From assembly GCA_934660965.1 (NCBI GenBank), contig CAKUIM010000018.1:1-46931 (forward strand): DNA of 46,931 nt, read 5' to 3'. A model generated the notes under the pieces. That model was not told the DNA's origin and did no database searches. It saw nothing but the letters and a program-made list of their open reading frames with translations. Both the position numbers and the translations under genes were made by a program. Source of the stretch: an uncultured Oscillospiraceae bacterium. GTDB lineage: Bacteria > Bacillota > Clostridia > Oscillospirales > Oscillospiraceae. Shown one piece after another: positions 1-8,091 of the stretch. Position 1 is the first letter of the stretch, and each line of letters starts with the position of its first letter.

Positions 1-935
1 TCCTCGGCCACATGGCGGGTGGCGGTGGCGGAGCAGTGGATGTGGTCGGTATAGAGGTACAAATCGCAGATGGTGGTGTAATCGAAGAGAAAGCAGTGCA
101 CCGCCGCGTTCTCGTACTCCATCAGCTCCCGGGCGGCGTACTCCACCGCCCAGATCACCGCCTCCGCCCGGCCCTCCCGGGTAACCTTGTCCCAGTAGAG
201 GATGCTGTAGGGCGGGAACCAGAAGGTGAAGCGCACGTCCGGGTGGGCCTCGAGCCAGCCCTTGAGCACCGCAAGATTCTCGTCACACTGAGCCCGGTAG
301 GCGTCCTCGGGCAGCTTCACTGCACTCACCGTCTCCGGCCGGGGGTAGGAGGCCAGGGCCTGGGCCTTGGTAAAGCCCACCGTCCCATCCCAGATGTAGG
401 CGTCGTCAAGCACCTTGCCCTCGCCCCGCTGCCGGGCGCGCACCGCCTGGAGGGCCAGAATGACGCTGTCGGCGTTGAGGTAGAAGCCGGCGTCGTCCAA
501 GGGATTGCTGTTGTAGAGATACCGGGGCAGCTCCACCGTTCGCTCGCTGTCCGAGCGGATGAGGATGTTGGGGTCCAGGCAGAAGTACACCCGGTCCAGC
601 TGCGGATGGGTGGAGAAGGCCAGGGACAGGGCGGTGTCAAACTCGGTGATCCAGCCGTCGGGAAAGGTGATCTTCAGCGTCTCCTCCCCCAGGGCCCGGG
701 TAAACCAGGACGCCCGGAAGTTTGCCACCAGGGACGTGCCTATGACCACCGCGGAGTAGTCCTGATTGCGGATGAGGCCAGGCATTTCGTAGCGCTGGTT
801 GACAAACAGTGCCGTCTCACCCTCCTTGAGGCCGCCGGACACCAGCGGGTCCGCCCAGAGGACAAAGGCCGCCGCGCCGCCCAGGCACACAAGGGCGGCA
901 GCCAGCACCGCGGCAAAAAATCGCTTTGCTCTCAT
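1..935 (-). CDS. MBOAT-partner acyl-transfer protein (AlgJ/DltD/DHHW-like), C-terminus off window
   Basis: The reading frame opens at an ATG at 935 (MRAKRFF...) and stays open to the left edge, about 311 codons, so the end is missing. Residues 1-27 form a signal anchor, which puts the rest outside the membrane. An SGNH-type nucleophile block is visible as VIGTSLVANF (Ser about 68), and near the window edge a YTDHIHCS block supplies the Asp-x-x-His pair expected of that fold. It starts 9 bases after the MBOAT stop with an AGGAGAG ribosome site. Proteins of this kind pair with MBOAT enzymes to move acyl (usually acetyl) groups onto surface polysaccharide. The family role is known; the polymer modified here is not visible. 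Confidence 0.75.
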   Translation of the reverse strand, partial: MRAKRFFAAVLAAALVCLGGAAAFVLWADPLVSGGLKEGETALFVNQRYEMPGLIRNQDYSAVVIGTSLVANFRASWFTRALGEETLKITFPDGWITEFDTALSLAFSTHPQLDRVYFCLDPNILIRSDSERTVELPRYLYNSNPLDDAGFYLNADSVILALQAVRARQRGEGKVLDDAYIWDGTVGFTKAQALASYPRPETVSAVKLPEDAYRAQCDENLAVLKGWLEAHPDVRFTFWFPPYSILYWDKVTREGRAEAVIWAVEYAARELMEYENAAVHCFLFDYTTICDLYLYTDHIHCSATATRHVAE

Positions 936-944
936 GCTCTCTCC

Positions 945-2375
945 TTAAAAATTCGCATAAATGAAGGTATCCACGCCGGCGAGGAACAGCACCGAGCCCA
1001 CGATGCACACCGCCGCCAGCACCGTCTTCCCCCAGGTGGGGCGGAAGGACTGGGCCTGGCGCACCGGGTTGGGAACCCACAGCAGCGCCAGGGCGGCGGG
1101 GTAGAGCATCAGCGGTGCCCAGTACACAAAGGCCCGGCCCCCGGCCTTCACCCAGCCCTGGAGGGCGGCGAGCACCTGGCCCATGGCCTTCAGGGGCAGG
1201 GCGGCGGCAAGCTCCGGCGAGGGCAGGGCAAGGCCGCCCCCCACAAGGTCGCCCAGCAGGGCAAGGGCATTGCCAAGGCTTGGGGCGCGGAAAAAGACCC
1301 ACGCCACATTGACAAACAAAAAGGTCAGCACCCAGCCGGCGGCCCGGGGAAGGCGCGCCCGGCCGCTCCACAGCCGCTCGGCCACCATGGCCGCGCCGTG
1401 GAGGGCGCCCCAGATGAGAAAGCCCCAGCCCGCGCCGTGCCACAGCCCGGAGAGCAGGAACACAATCATGGTATTCCGGCAGGTGACGGCCGTCCCCCGG
1501 CGGTTGCCTCCCAGGGGAATGTAGACGCAGGTGCGGAAAAACCGGGAGAGGGTAATATGCCAGCGCGCCCAGAACTCCCGGATGGAGCATGCCCGGTAGG
1601 GGCTGTCGAAATTCACCGGCAGGCGCAGCCCCAGCAGCAGCCCCATGCCATAGGCCATGTCGCAGTAGCCGGAGAAGTCAAAATAAATCTGGAGGGTGTA
1701 GGCCAGCATGGTCAGAGCCGCGTCCGTGCCGGAAAGGCCGCCGGCAAGGGCAAAGCCGTGGTTGGCGGCGCCGGCGAACATCCCGGCAAGCACCACCTTT
1801 TTCCCCAGCCCCAGGGCCAGGCAGTAGAGGCCCGCCGAGGCGCCGTCCCAGGAGAAGGGGGCGCTTGCGCGCAGCTGGGGGGCAAGCTCCCCCACCCGGG
1901 TGATGGGCCCGCAGGTGGCGGTGACAAACAGCGTCAGGCAGCAGGCGTAATCCAGGGGAGAGACGCACGCCACCGCGCCGTCATACCGGTCCCGCAGGTA
2001 AAAAATCTGCTGAAAGCTGGCAAAGCTGAGCCCCAGGGGCATGAGGGCGGCGGGCAGGCCGTCCGTCCAGGGGGCCAGGAAGAACCCGGCGTATTTGAAG
2101 GCGGCCAGCACCAGCAGCACCACCGCCGCACCGGCGATGAGCAGCGCCCGGCGGTTTGCCCCCTTCCGGTCCATGGCCCGGCCCAGGGCGTAGGTGCACG
2201 CCCCCTCCGCCAGCAGCACCGGCAGGGACAGCGGCGCGCCCCACCCGCAGAACAGCAGCCCCGCCAGCAGCAGGAGCACCCGGGCCCACAGGCTGCTGCG
2301 CCTGCCCGCGACGCGCCAGAGGATGCACACCGCCGGCAGGTACACAAGCAGGAACAGGTGGGATGTGATGCTCAT
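945..2375 (-). CDS. MBOAT family membrane-bound O-acyltransferase
   Basis: A 476-residue, strongly hydrophobic polytopic protein. Family marks are QIYFDFSGY near 229-237, FWARWHITLSRF near 269-280, and the catalytic-His block SGLWHGAGWGFLIWG with His at about 313. It matches the AlgI/DltB/PatA branch, which passes acyl groups across the membrane to an extracytoplasmic acceptor or partner. Its ATG overlaps the stop of the upstream XRE regulator by four bases (ATGA), and the partner protein follows 9 bases downstream, so the three genes look co-transcribed and translationally coupled. Substrate polymer unknown; O-acetylation of an exopolysaccharide or teichoic-type polymer is an inference. Confidence 0.9.
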   Translation of the reverse strand: MSITSHLFLLVYLPAVCILWRVAGRRSSLWARVLLLLAGLLFCGWGAPLSLPVLLAEGACTYALGRAMDRKGANRRALLIAGAAVVLLVLAAFKYAGFFLAPWTDGLPAALMPLGLSFASFQQIFYLRDRYDGAVACVSPLDYACCLTLFVTATCGPITRVGELAPQLRASAPFSWDGASAGLYCLALGLGKKVVLAGMFAGAANHGFALAGGLSGTDAALTMLAYTLQIYFDFSGYCDMAYGMGLLLGLRLPVNFDSPYRACSIREFWARWHITLSRFFRTCVYIPLGGNRRGTAVTCRNTMIVFLLSGLWHGAGWGFLIWGALHGAAMVAERLWSGRARLPRAAGWVLTFLFVNVAWVFFRAPSLGNALALLGDLVGGGLALPSPELAAALPLKAMGQVLAALQGWVKAGGRAFVYWAPLMLYPAALALLWVPNPVRQAQSFRPTWGKTVLAAVCIVGSVLFLAGVDTFIYANF

Positions 2376-3070
2376 TTCCCGCCCCCGTGCCGCTGGGCCT
2401 GGGCGTTGATGCGCTCACCGCAGGAGTGGATGATCTGCAGAAGGGACTGATAGGCCCCGGGGTAGGCCTTGGTCATGGCGTCGTGGGGCATGGCGGGGAT
2501 GGCGCCCGCCCGGGCGGCCTCCTCCAGCGCCTGGGCATACTCCACTTCGGAGAGGGTCATGTCCACCCCGGCAAGGCCGGAGAGAAACTGCCGGTCGCTC
2601 ACGGAGAAAAAGTCCTCGCTGCCGCCCGGGCTCACCCGATAGAGGTCCCGGTAGAGCTGATAAACCGCCGCGGAGAGGTAGTTTGCCGCCGCGCGGATGG
2701 CGTCCTTGTCCTCCGTCTTGCCAAGCAAATCGAAGAGCACCCCCACGGAGTTTGTAAGCAGCTTCCGGGAGAGGGTGGCCAGCACCGAGCCGCGCAGGAC
2801 GTGATCCCGCTCCTGGGCGGCGTCGTAGAGGGTGTCGGCGTCCACGATGGTGGTGCCGTCCCGGCTCAGGGTACGCCCGAGCAGGAAGTCCGCCGACACA
2901 TGGTAGAAGTCGCAGGCCCGGGCCACAAAGGCAAGTCCCGGCTCCCGGGCCCCGTTTTCATAGTGGGAAAGCAGCGCCTGGGAGATACCCAGCTCCTTGG
3001 CCACCTGCCGCTGGGACAGGCCCCGCTCCTGCCGCAGCAGGGAAAGGGTCCTGGAAAAATCCGCGTTCAT
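2372..3070 (-). CDS. XRE-family transcriptional regulator
   Basis: 232 residues from the ATG at 3070, preceded by GGGTG at a 6-base spacing; a GTG nine bases upstream is possible but fits the ribosome site less well. The N-terminal 60 residues are a Cro/C1-type helix-turn-helix (LSQRQVAKELGISQALLSHY), followed by a helical region of about 160 residues with no recognised ligand domain. It is the first gene of a unit with the MBOAT acyltransferase, overlapping it by 4 bases, so it probably controls its own operon and thus cell-surface acylation. That role is inferred from position only. Confidence 0.85.
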   Translation of the reverse strand: MNADFSRTLSLLRQERGLSQRQVAKELGISQALLSHYENGAREPGLAFVARACDFYHVSADFLLGRTLSRDGTTIVDADTLYDAAQERDHVLRGSVLATLSRKLLTNSVGVLFDLLGKTEDKDAIRAAANYLSAAVYQLYRDLYRVSPGGSEDFFSVSDRQFLSGLAGVDMTLSEVEYAQALEEAARAGAIPAMPHDAMTKAYPGAYQSLLQIIHSCGERINAQAQRHGGGK

Positions 3071-3104
3071 GTGTATCACCCGTTTCTAAAATGACAGTGT
3101 GTAT

Positions 3105-3133
3105 ATTATATTGGAGAAAATACATTTTGTAAA
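3105..3133 (-). promoter_or_regulatory. Sigma-A type promoter of the XRE-MBOAT operon
   Basis: On the minus strand TTTACA (3133-3128) and TATAAT (3110-3105) are separated by 17 bases, about 35 bases upstream of the regulator start. This is near consensus. Confidence 0.75.
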
Positions 3134-3177
3134 TAGATTTTTCCTGCCGGGGCGTTAGAATTTAAGCTGGCAAACAC

Positions 3178-3206
3178 TTGAAACCAGAGGGGTTTGGTGG
3201 TAATAT
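3178..3206 (+). promoter_or_regulatory. Sigma-A type promoter of pta
   Basis: TTGAAA (3178-3183) and TAATAT (3201-3206) with 17-base spacing. The transcript would start near 3213, giving a short leader with GGAGGT (3225-3230) ahead of the pta ATG. Confidence 0.75.
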
Positions 3207-3238
3207 GAAACATACTAAAACATCGGAGGTAACGCACT

Positions 3239-4213
3239 ATGTTTGGTAAACTCATTGAAAAGCTCAAAGCCGATCCGAAGCGCATCGTCTTTACCGAGGG
3301 CACCGATCCCCGCATCCTGGAGGCCTCCGCCCGCCTCCTGTCCGGCAACTTCCTCACCCCCATCCTGGTGGGCAAGGTGGACGAGGTGAAAGCCGCCGCT
3401 GAAAAGACCGGCTTCAACATCCATGGCGCCGAGATCATCGACCCCGAGACCTACGACAAGATGGACGAGATGGTCGCCACAATGGTGGAGCTGCGCAAGG
3501 GCAAGATGTCCCCCGAGGAGTGCCGCGCCGCTCTGCTCAAGGGCAACTACTTCGGCACCATGCTGGTGAAGATGGGCGTGGCTGACTGCCTGCTGGGCGG
3601 CGCTACCTACTCCACCGCCGACACCGTCCGTCCCGCCCTGCAGCTTGTCAAGACCAAGCCGGGCAACAAGATTGTGTCCTCCTGCTTCATCATGGTCCGC
3701 TCTCACGGCTCCGGCGACAACGAGGTGCTGGCCATGGGCGACTGCGCCATCAACATCAAGCCCACCGAGGACGAGCTGGTTGAGATCGCCATGGAGTGCG
3801 CCAAGTGCGCCCGCATTTTCGGCATCGACCCGAAGGTCGCCATGCTCTCCTACTCCACCAAGGGCTCCGGCAAGGGCGAGGATGTGGACAAGGTCCGCAA
3901 CGCCTGCGAGAAGGTCAAGGCCCTCAACCCCGACTTCCCCGTGGACGGCGAGATGCAGTTCGACGCCGCCGTGTCCCCCACCGTGGGCCAGCTGAAGTTC
4001 CCCGGCTCCCCCGTGGCCGGCTACGCCAACACCTTCATCTTCCCCGACATCAACGCCGGCAACATCGGCTACAAGATCGCCCAGCGTCTGGGAGGCTTTG
4101 ACGCCTACGGCCCCATCCTGCTGGGCCTGAACGCCCCCATCAACGACCTGTCCCGCGGCTGCAACGCCCTGGAGGTCTACTCCATGGCTATCATCACCGC
4201 GGCTCTGGCCTAA
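3239..4213 (+). CDS. pta: Phosphate acetyltransferase
   Basis: 324 residues, the usual length of the short single-domain phosphotransacetylase. It interconverts acetyl-CoA and acetyl phosphate in acetate fermentation in the cytosol. The N-terminal block (RIVFTEGTDPRILEASARLL) and the C-terminal half (VSPTVGQLKFPGSPVAG, FPDINAGNIGYKIAQRLGG, GLNAPINDLSRG) match the PTA_PTB family. GGAGGT lies 8 bases before the ATG. Its own promoter and terminator flank it, so it is monocistronic; no acetate kinase gene is adjacent, which is unusual because pta and ackA are commonly paired. Codon use is strongly biased to C-ending codons, as for a highly expressed gene. Confidence 0.95.
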   Translation: MFGKLIEKLKADPKRIVFTEGTDPRILEASARLLSGNFLTPILVGKVDEVKAAAEKTGFNIHGAEIIDPETYDKMDEMVATMVELRKGKMSPEECRAALLKGNYFGTMLVKMGVADCLLGGATYSTADTVRPALQLVKTKPGNKIVSSCFIMVRSHGSGDNEVLAMGDCAINIKPTEDELVEIAMECAKCARIFGIDPKVAMLSYSTKGSGKGEDVDKVRNACEKVKALNPDFPVDGEMQFDAAVSPTVGQLKFPGSPVAGYANTFIFPDINAGNIGYKIAQRLGGFDAYGPILLGLNAPINDLSRGCNALEVYSMAIITAALA

Positions 4214-4289
4214 ATAGGAACGTACACAGCCCCTCTCCCGCATGGGAGAGGGGCTATTTTTTGTCCCATTCAGCCATGGAGTAGACCTC
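4172..4289. repeat. 18-bp inverted repeat bracketing the pta terminator
   Basis: Bases 4172-4189, inside the last codons of pta, are the exact reverse complement of 4272-4289 downstream of the terminator. The arms enclose the terminator hairpin. This is sequence fact; an inverted-duplication scar is the likely cause. Confidence 0.85.
4228..4262 (+). terminator. Intrinsic terminator of pta
   Basis: A 12-bp perfect stem (4228-4239 with 4244-4255), loop GCAT, then A and six T. The same hairpin recurs at 4461-4494. Confidence 0.9.
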
Positions 4290-4337
4290 TCCGGCGGCGG
4301 GTGCCGCCGTACAAGCGTTTTGCACAGCAAAACCTTG

Positions 4338-4370
4338 GCACCGGCAGAATTCACTTCTGCCGGTGCTTTT
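4338..4370 (+). terminator. Terminator-like hairpin in the post-pta scar
   Basis: A 12-bp perfect stem (4338-4349 with 4355-4366), loop TTCAC, then TTTT. Nearby are smaller hairpins at 4317-4333 (7-bp stem), about 4294-4309 (GGCGGC/GCCGCC) and 4382-4407 (10-bp stem, one mismatch). No gene ends directly upstream of it now, so it may belong to a lost gene. Confidence 0.55.
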
Positions 4371-4410
4371 GTATCCGGGGCCCCCGCGAAGCCCTGGCTT
4401 CGTGGGGCAC

Positions 4411-4446
4411 TACTCCATGGCCATCATCACTGCGGCGCTGGCCTAA
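4411..4446 (+). pseudogene. Remnant of a duplicated pta (last 11 codons and stop)
   Basis: Encodes YSMAIITAALA and stop, identical in protein to the pta C-terminus but with three silent differences. The pattern suggests a full second pta once evolved as a coding gene here and was deleted apart from its tail. No upstream coding remains are visible between 4263 and 4410, which hold only hairpins. Not translated as far as can be seen: there is no start codon or ribosome site. Confidence 0.65.
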
Positions 4447-4460
4447 ACAGGAACGTACAC

Positions 4461-4494
4461 AGCCCCTCTCCCGCATGGGAGAGGGGCTATTTTT
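4461..4494 (+). terminator. Duplicate copy of the pta terminator
   Basis: Identical 12-bp stem and loop to 4228-4255, followed by five T. It lies tail-to-tail with the end of mnmA (stop at 4508), so it may also shield mnmA from read-through of pta. Confidence 0.8.
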
Positions 4495-4507
4495 CTTGTG
4501 CCGCTTC

Positions 4508-5545
4508 TCACTCGATCCCGCCGCATCCGGTGATCCAGGCGCTGCCCAGGACGGTGTCGCCCTCGTAAAAGGCCGCAAGCTGCCCCGGCGTGGGCGCACG
4601 GGCGGGCTTATCCAGGCGCAGCTCCACCCGGCCATCCCCCAGGGGCACCAGCAGGGCGATCTCCTCCCGGCGGGAGTGGCGCAGCCGGGCGGTCACAGGC
4701 CGGGGCGCGTCCAGCGGGGTGTCCCCCAGCCAGTTGAGCTCATCACCCCACACCACCCGGGCGTGGAGCCCCTCCCCGTGGGAGAGGACCACCTCGTTGG
4801 TCTCCGGCCGGATTTCGGTGACGAACAACCGCCCGGTGGAGGGGATGCCCAGCCCCCGGCGCTGGCCCAAAGTGTAGTGATGGATGCCCTTGTGCTGCCC
4901 CAGCACCCGGCCCTCGGCATCCACAAAGCTGCCCGGGGGCGGGGTGTCCCCCCGGCGCTCCAGCCAGGCGGCGTAGTCGTTGTCCGGGATGAAGCAGATC
5001 TCCATGGAGTCCGGCCGGTGGGCGGCGGGCAGCTTGTCCTTCTCCGCCTCCTGGCGTGTAACGATCTTTTCCACATCCCCAAGGGGAAAGATCACCCGCT
5101 CCAGCACCGCCCGGGGCAGGCGGGAGAGCATATAGGACTGGTCGTTGGCGCTCTGCCCCTTTTGCAGCAGGGCTCCTCCGTCCCGGCCCCGGCCGATGCG
5201 GGCGTAGTGCCCCGTGGCCACATACCGGGCACCGATGGCGTCCGCCAGCTCCAGCAGGGCGGGAAATTTCACCGTGGGGTTGCACCGGGCGCAGGGGATG
5301 GGGGTACGCCCGGCAAGATACTCCCGGCAGAAGGGTTTGCACACCTGCTCCTCCAGCTGTTGGGCGATGTTTTTCACCGTAAAGGGCAGCCCAAGCTGCT
5401 CTGCCGTCTCCCGGGCAGACGCTTCGCCCCCCAGGCCGATATCCAGGTACAGGGCATGGACCTCCAGCCCCGCCTTTTGCAGCCGGGCCGCCGCCACGGA
5501 GGAATCCACTCCGCCGCTCAGGCCCAGCACGACCTTTTCACTCAT
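4508..5545 (-). CDS. mnmA: tRNA-specific 2-thiouridylase MnmA
   Basis: 345 residues from the ATG at 5545 (AGGTG ribosome site); longer upstream frames lack one. It makes the 2-thio group of wobble uridine-34 in tRNA Lys, Glu and Gln. The ATP-binding PP-loop is SGGVDSSV (10-17), the catalytic Cys pair is C88 in CARCNPTVKF and C184 in DSMEICFIP, and HYTLGQRRGLGI marks the C-terminal half. It is divergent from rlmA. No cysteine desulfurase or Fe-S partner is adjacent. mnmG, which modifies the same wobble base, is also in this window but far away at 27055. Confidence 0.95.
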   Translation of the reverse strand: MSEKVVLGLSGGVDSSVAAARLQKAGLEVHALYLDIGLGGEASARETAEQLGLPFTVKNIAQQLEEQVCKPFCREYLAGRTPIPCARCNPTVKFPALLELADAIGARYVATGHYARIGRGRDGGALLQKGQSANDQSYMLSRLPRAVLERVIFPLGDVEKIVTRQEAEKDKLPAAHRPDSMEICFIPDNDYAAWLERRGDTPPPGSFVDAEGRVLGQHKGIHHYTLGQRRGLGIPSTGRLFVTEIRPETNEVVLSHGEGLHARVVWGDELNWLGDTPLDAPRPVTARLRHSRREEIALLVPLGDGRVELRLDKPARAPTPGQLAAFYEGDTVLGSAWITGCGGIE

Positions 5546-5660
5546 GGGTAACACCTCGCTGTGCGCCGCCCCTTTGCGGCATGCCTTGGAATCGGGGCCC
5601 GGGCCGCGCTGCCGCCGCCACGGAGGACGCTTTTCGCCTCGCCGCCTGCCCCGCGCCGAT

Positions 5661-5725
5661 ATTATACCACGGCGGCGCAAAGTTTTCCACAGGGGGTTGA
5701 CAGTCCGGCAGCGCAACGTTACAGT
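5661..5725. promoter_or_regulatory. Divergent promoters of mnmA (minus) and rlmA (plus)
   Basis: For rlmA: TTGACA (5697-5702), 17 bases, TACAGT (5720-5725). For mnmA: a minus-strand TATAAT at 5666-5661, with only a weak -35 (TGGAAA). The 224-base gap 5546-5769 holds nothing else clear; one TTTTCCACA DnaA-box-like 9-mer lies at 5683-5691. Confidence 0.6.
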
Positions 5726-5769
5726 GTAAAGTACATCATTTCCCGCCTGCCGGCAGGGAGGAGGCCCCC

Positions 5770-6588
5770 ATGTCCGCATTCATCTGCCCCATCTGCGCAT
5801 CCCCTCTGGAGCGCAGCGAAAAGACCTACTGCTGCCCCAACCGCCACAGCTACGACATCGCCCGGGAGGGCTACGTCCACCTGCTGCCCGCCAACCGCAA
5901 GCACTCCGCCGACCCCGGGGACGACAAGGCCATGGTGGCTGCCCGCAGCCGCTTCCTCTCCGGCGGCTGGTACGCCCCCCTGCGGGACGCTCTCTGCCGC
6001 CTGGCCCTTGCCCGCGGCAGCGGCGCCGGCACCCTGCTGGACGCCGGCTGCGGGGAGGGGTACTATACCCAGGGGATTACCGAGGGCTTTCAAAACGCCG
6101 GGTATTCGCTTTCCGTGGCCGGGGTGGACCTGTCCCGGCCGGCGGTGAAGCTTGCCGCCCGGCGGGTGCCCGGCGGGGAGTTCGCGGTGGCATCTGTGTA
6201 CCATCTGCCGGTGGCGGACGGCTGGGCGGGGCTGCTGCTGTGCTGCTTCGCCCCCATGGCAGCAGAGGAATACGCCCGGGTGCTGCGCCGGGGCGGTGCC
6301 TTTCTCTATGTGGTGCCCGCCCGGGAGCACCTGTGGGCGCTCAAGCAGGTGCTCTACGACCGCCCCTATGAAAACCCGGAGGAGCGCATCGACTACCCCG
6401 GCTTCGCCCTGGAAGAGGTGGTGCCGGTGGAGACGCGGCTGCACCTGACCGGCGGAGAGGCCCTGGATTTGTTCCGCATGACCCCTTATGCCTGGAAAAC
6501 ACCCCGGGAGGGGGTGGAGCGGCTGGCCGCCCTGCCCGCCCTGGACGTGACGGCGGCCTTCCGCATCCATGTTTTCCGGAGAGTATGA
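5770..6588 (+). CDS. rlmA: 23S rRNA (guanine-N1)-methyltransferase, RlmA family
   Basis: 272 residues. An N-terminal zinc finger (C6, C9, C21/C22, H26 in ICPICASP...CCPNRHSYD) is followed by a Rossmann methyltransferase with the SAM loop LLDAGCGEGYY near 90-100. This is the RlmA(I)/RlmA(II) layout: methylation of G745 or G748 in 23S rRNA helix 35. GGGAGGAGG precedes the ATG. The family is clear; which of the two guanines is modified is not. RlmA(II) members affect macrolide susceptibility. A bidirectional terminator follows at once. Confidence 0.88.
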   Translation: MSAFICPICASPLERSEKTYCCPNRHSYDIAREGYVHLLPANRKHSADPGDDKAMVAARSRFLSGGWYAPLRDALCRLALARGSGAGTLLDAGCGEGYYTQGITEGFQNAGYSLSVAGVDLSRPAVKLAARRVPGGEFAVASVYHLPVADGWAGLLLCCFAPMAAEEYARVLRRGGAFLYVVPAREHLWALKQVLYDRPYENPEERIDYPGFALEEVVPVETRLHLTGGEALDLFRMTPYAWKTPREGVERLAALPALDVTAAFRIHVFRRV

Positions 6589-6589
6589 G

Positions 6590-6623
6590 AAAGCTCCGGC
6601 TCTTTTAAGAGCCGGAGCTTTTT
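6590..6623. terminator. Bidirectional terminator between rlmA and degV
   Basis: A 13-bp perfect stem (6590-6602 with 6609-6621), A-rich on the left and T-rich on the right, serving both converging genes. Confidence 0.9.
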
Positions 6624-6626
6624 ATG

Positions 6627-7499
6627 TTACCGGTGCTTGCCCATGAAGAACATGGCCACGCACCCCGGGCCGGTGTGGGCGCCGATCACCGGGCCGATGC
6701 TGTTGATGATGATCTGCTCCACGCCGTAGCGCCGCTTCACCTCGTCAGCCACAAGCTGGGCGTCCTCCAGGCAGGCGCTGTGGCTGATGAACATGGTCTG
6801 GGAGGGCAGGTCCTCTCCCAGCTCGCCCACCTTGTCGGCCAGGGCGAGAAGGGCGGCCTTGCGGCCCCGGGCCTTGGACATATTGATGAGGTGGCCCTCG
6901 TCGTCCATATGCATGACGGGCTTGATCTGGAGCATGGTGCCCAGCAGGGCCGTGGCGCCGGACACCCGGCCGCCCCGCTTGAGGAAAAAGAGGTCGTTCA
7001 CCGTAAACCAGTGGCACTGGCGCAGCTTGTTGGCCTCCGCCCAGTCCCGGACCTCCTCCAGGCTCTTGCCCTGGGCACGCTGCTGGGCCGCCTGGTAGAC
7101 GAACATGCCCTGGCCCAGGGAGGCGCACAGGGTGTCCACCACCAGAATCTTCCGGTCGGGGTACTGCTCGGAGAGCTCCTCCGCCGCAAGGCAGAAGGCC
7201 TGGCAGGTGGCGGAAAGGCCGGAGGAGAAGGCCAGCACCAGCACGTCACGGCCTGCCTTGACAAAGGGCTCGATGGCCTCAGTGGCCTGGGCCAGGTTCA
7301 CCGCGTTGGTGGTGGCGGCGGCGCCGTCCTTGAGCTTCTGGTAAAAGATCTCCGGGCTCATCTCCCGGTTGTCGGGGTAGTTGCGGTAGGGCTTTCCCTC
7401 CATCAGAAAGCCCAGGGGAACCACCTGGATGTCCAGCTCCTGCACAAGCTCCGCGGGCAGGTCGCAGGACGAATCGGTCACAATTTCAAAGCTATTCAT
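6627..7499 (-). CDS. DegV family fatty-acid-binding protein
   Basis: 290 residues, normal for the family. DegV proteins hold one fatty acid and act as FakB-type carriers for fatty acid kinase FakA. Visible marks: VTDSSCDLP at 7-15, ATTNAVN near 61-67, FSSGLSATCQAF near 91-102, and the C-terminal GPVIGAHTGPGCVAMFF. GGAGGTTTCCC precedes the ATG. It lies 36 bases after the DUF1836 gene and is probably co-transcribed with it. Role as a lipid carrier is from the family; no fakA is in the window. Confidence 0.9.
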   Translation of the reverse strand: MNSFEIVTDSSCDLPAELVQELDIQVVPLGFLMEGKPYRNYPDNREMSPEIFYQKLKDGAAATTNAVNLAQATEAIEPFVKAGRDVLVLAFSSGLSATCQAFCLAAEELSEQYPDRKILVVDTLCASLGQGMFVYQAAQQRAQGKSLEEVRDWAEANKLRQCHWFTVNDLFFLKRGGRVSGATALLGTMLQIKPVMHMDDEGHLINMSKARGRKAALLALADKVGELGEDLPSQTMFISHSACLEDAQLVADEVKRRYGVEQIIINSIGPVIGAHTGPGCVAMFFMGKHR

Positions 7500-7535
7500 G
7501 GGAAACCTCCATTACGGGGGCCGGCGGCCCCTATC

Positions 7536-8069
7536 TTATTTCTTCTGCTCCAGCAGGTCGGCGCAGCCCTCCTGCCCGGCTAGGATGCGCAGCACCTCCC
7601 GGCAGGCCAGGGCGTTGGCATAGCTGCGCAGGGCAAGGTCCAGCACCAGCTTGGGCAGGTCGCGGCGGTCGGTCTCATCGGGCAGCTGCCCCGCTGTCTC
7701 GTTGAGGGCCCGGTCCAGGCTTGCGCAGAAAAAGTCGTACAGCCGCCGGCAGTCCCGGCCTTCCTGGCCGATGGCCACCAGGGTGCGCATCTCCCGCACG
7801 GAGAGCACCTGCTTCATGGCGGAGATGGCGGTGAGGTAGGCCAGGTGCTCCTGCCCGTACTTCTTGCCGTTGGCCCGGGCCAGCAGCCCCGCCTTGATGT
7901 AGTTGTTGATCATGGCCGAGGTCAGGGCGTCCCCATCCCCGAAGGAGATCATCTGCCGGGACAGATAGGCCACCACCTGATCCATATAGAGGGGGATGTC
8001 GGGCAGCTTTTCCCAGCCGTCCGGCCGCTCCTCCTCCAGGCGCTGCTTGAGCGCCGTCAGTTCCTCCAA
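7536..8069 (-). CDS. DUF1836 domain protein, probable DNA-binding regulator of degV
   Basis: 177 residues from a TTG start at 8069, chosen because GGAGGT lies 6 bases upstream and no ATG in frame fits. The middle part (SAMINNYIKAGLLARANGKKYGQEHLAYL) resembles a MerR-like helix-turn-helix, as usual for DUF1836. Function in the family is not established. It leads a two-gene unit with degV, and a palindrome sits on its own promoter, so autoregulation and control of fatty-acid use are plausible inferences. Confidence 0.8.
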   Translation of the reverse strand: MEELTALKQRLEEERPDGWEKLPDIPLYMDQVVAYLSRQMISFGDGDALTSAMINNYIKAGLLARANGKKYGQEHLAYLTAISAMKQVLSVREMRTLVAIGQEGRDCRRLYDFFCASLDRALNETAGQLPDETDRRDLPKLVLDLALRSYANALACREVLRILAGQEGCADLLEQKK

Positions 8070-8091
8070 GCTTCCACCTCCAAATCACGTT

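Larger units (their letters stand above)
4410..4494 (+). repeat. Second copy of the pta 3' end plus terminator (85-bp direct repeat of 4177-4261)
   Basis: The 85 bases match the end of pta and its terminator with no indels and four substitutions. Three are in the coding part and all are third-codon, synonymous changes; one lies just after the stop codon. Confidence 0.9.

Noticed and set aside
12..2450. An open frame of 812 codons on the plus strand opposite the MBOAT unit
   Set aside because: Composition is that of antisense of GC-rich genes (Gly/His/Gln/Pro rich), there is no family match, and the minus strand holds clear families.
5683..5691. Isolated DnaA box as a second origin
   Set aside because: A single one-mismatch 9-mer with no cluster; expected by chance.
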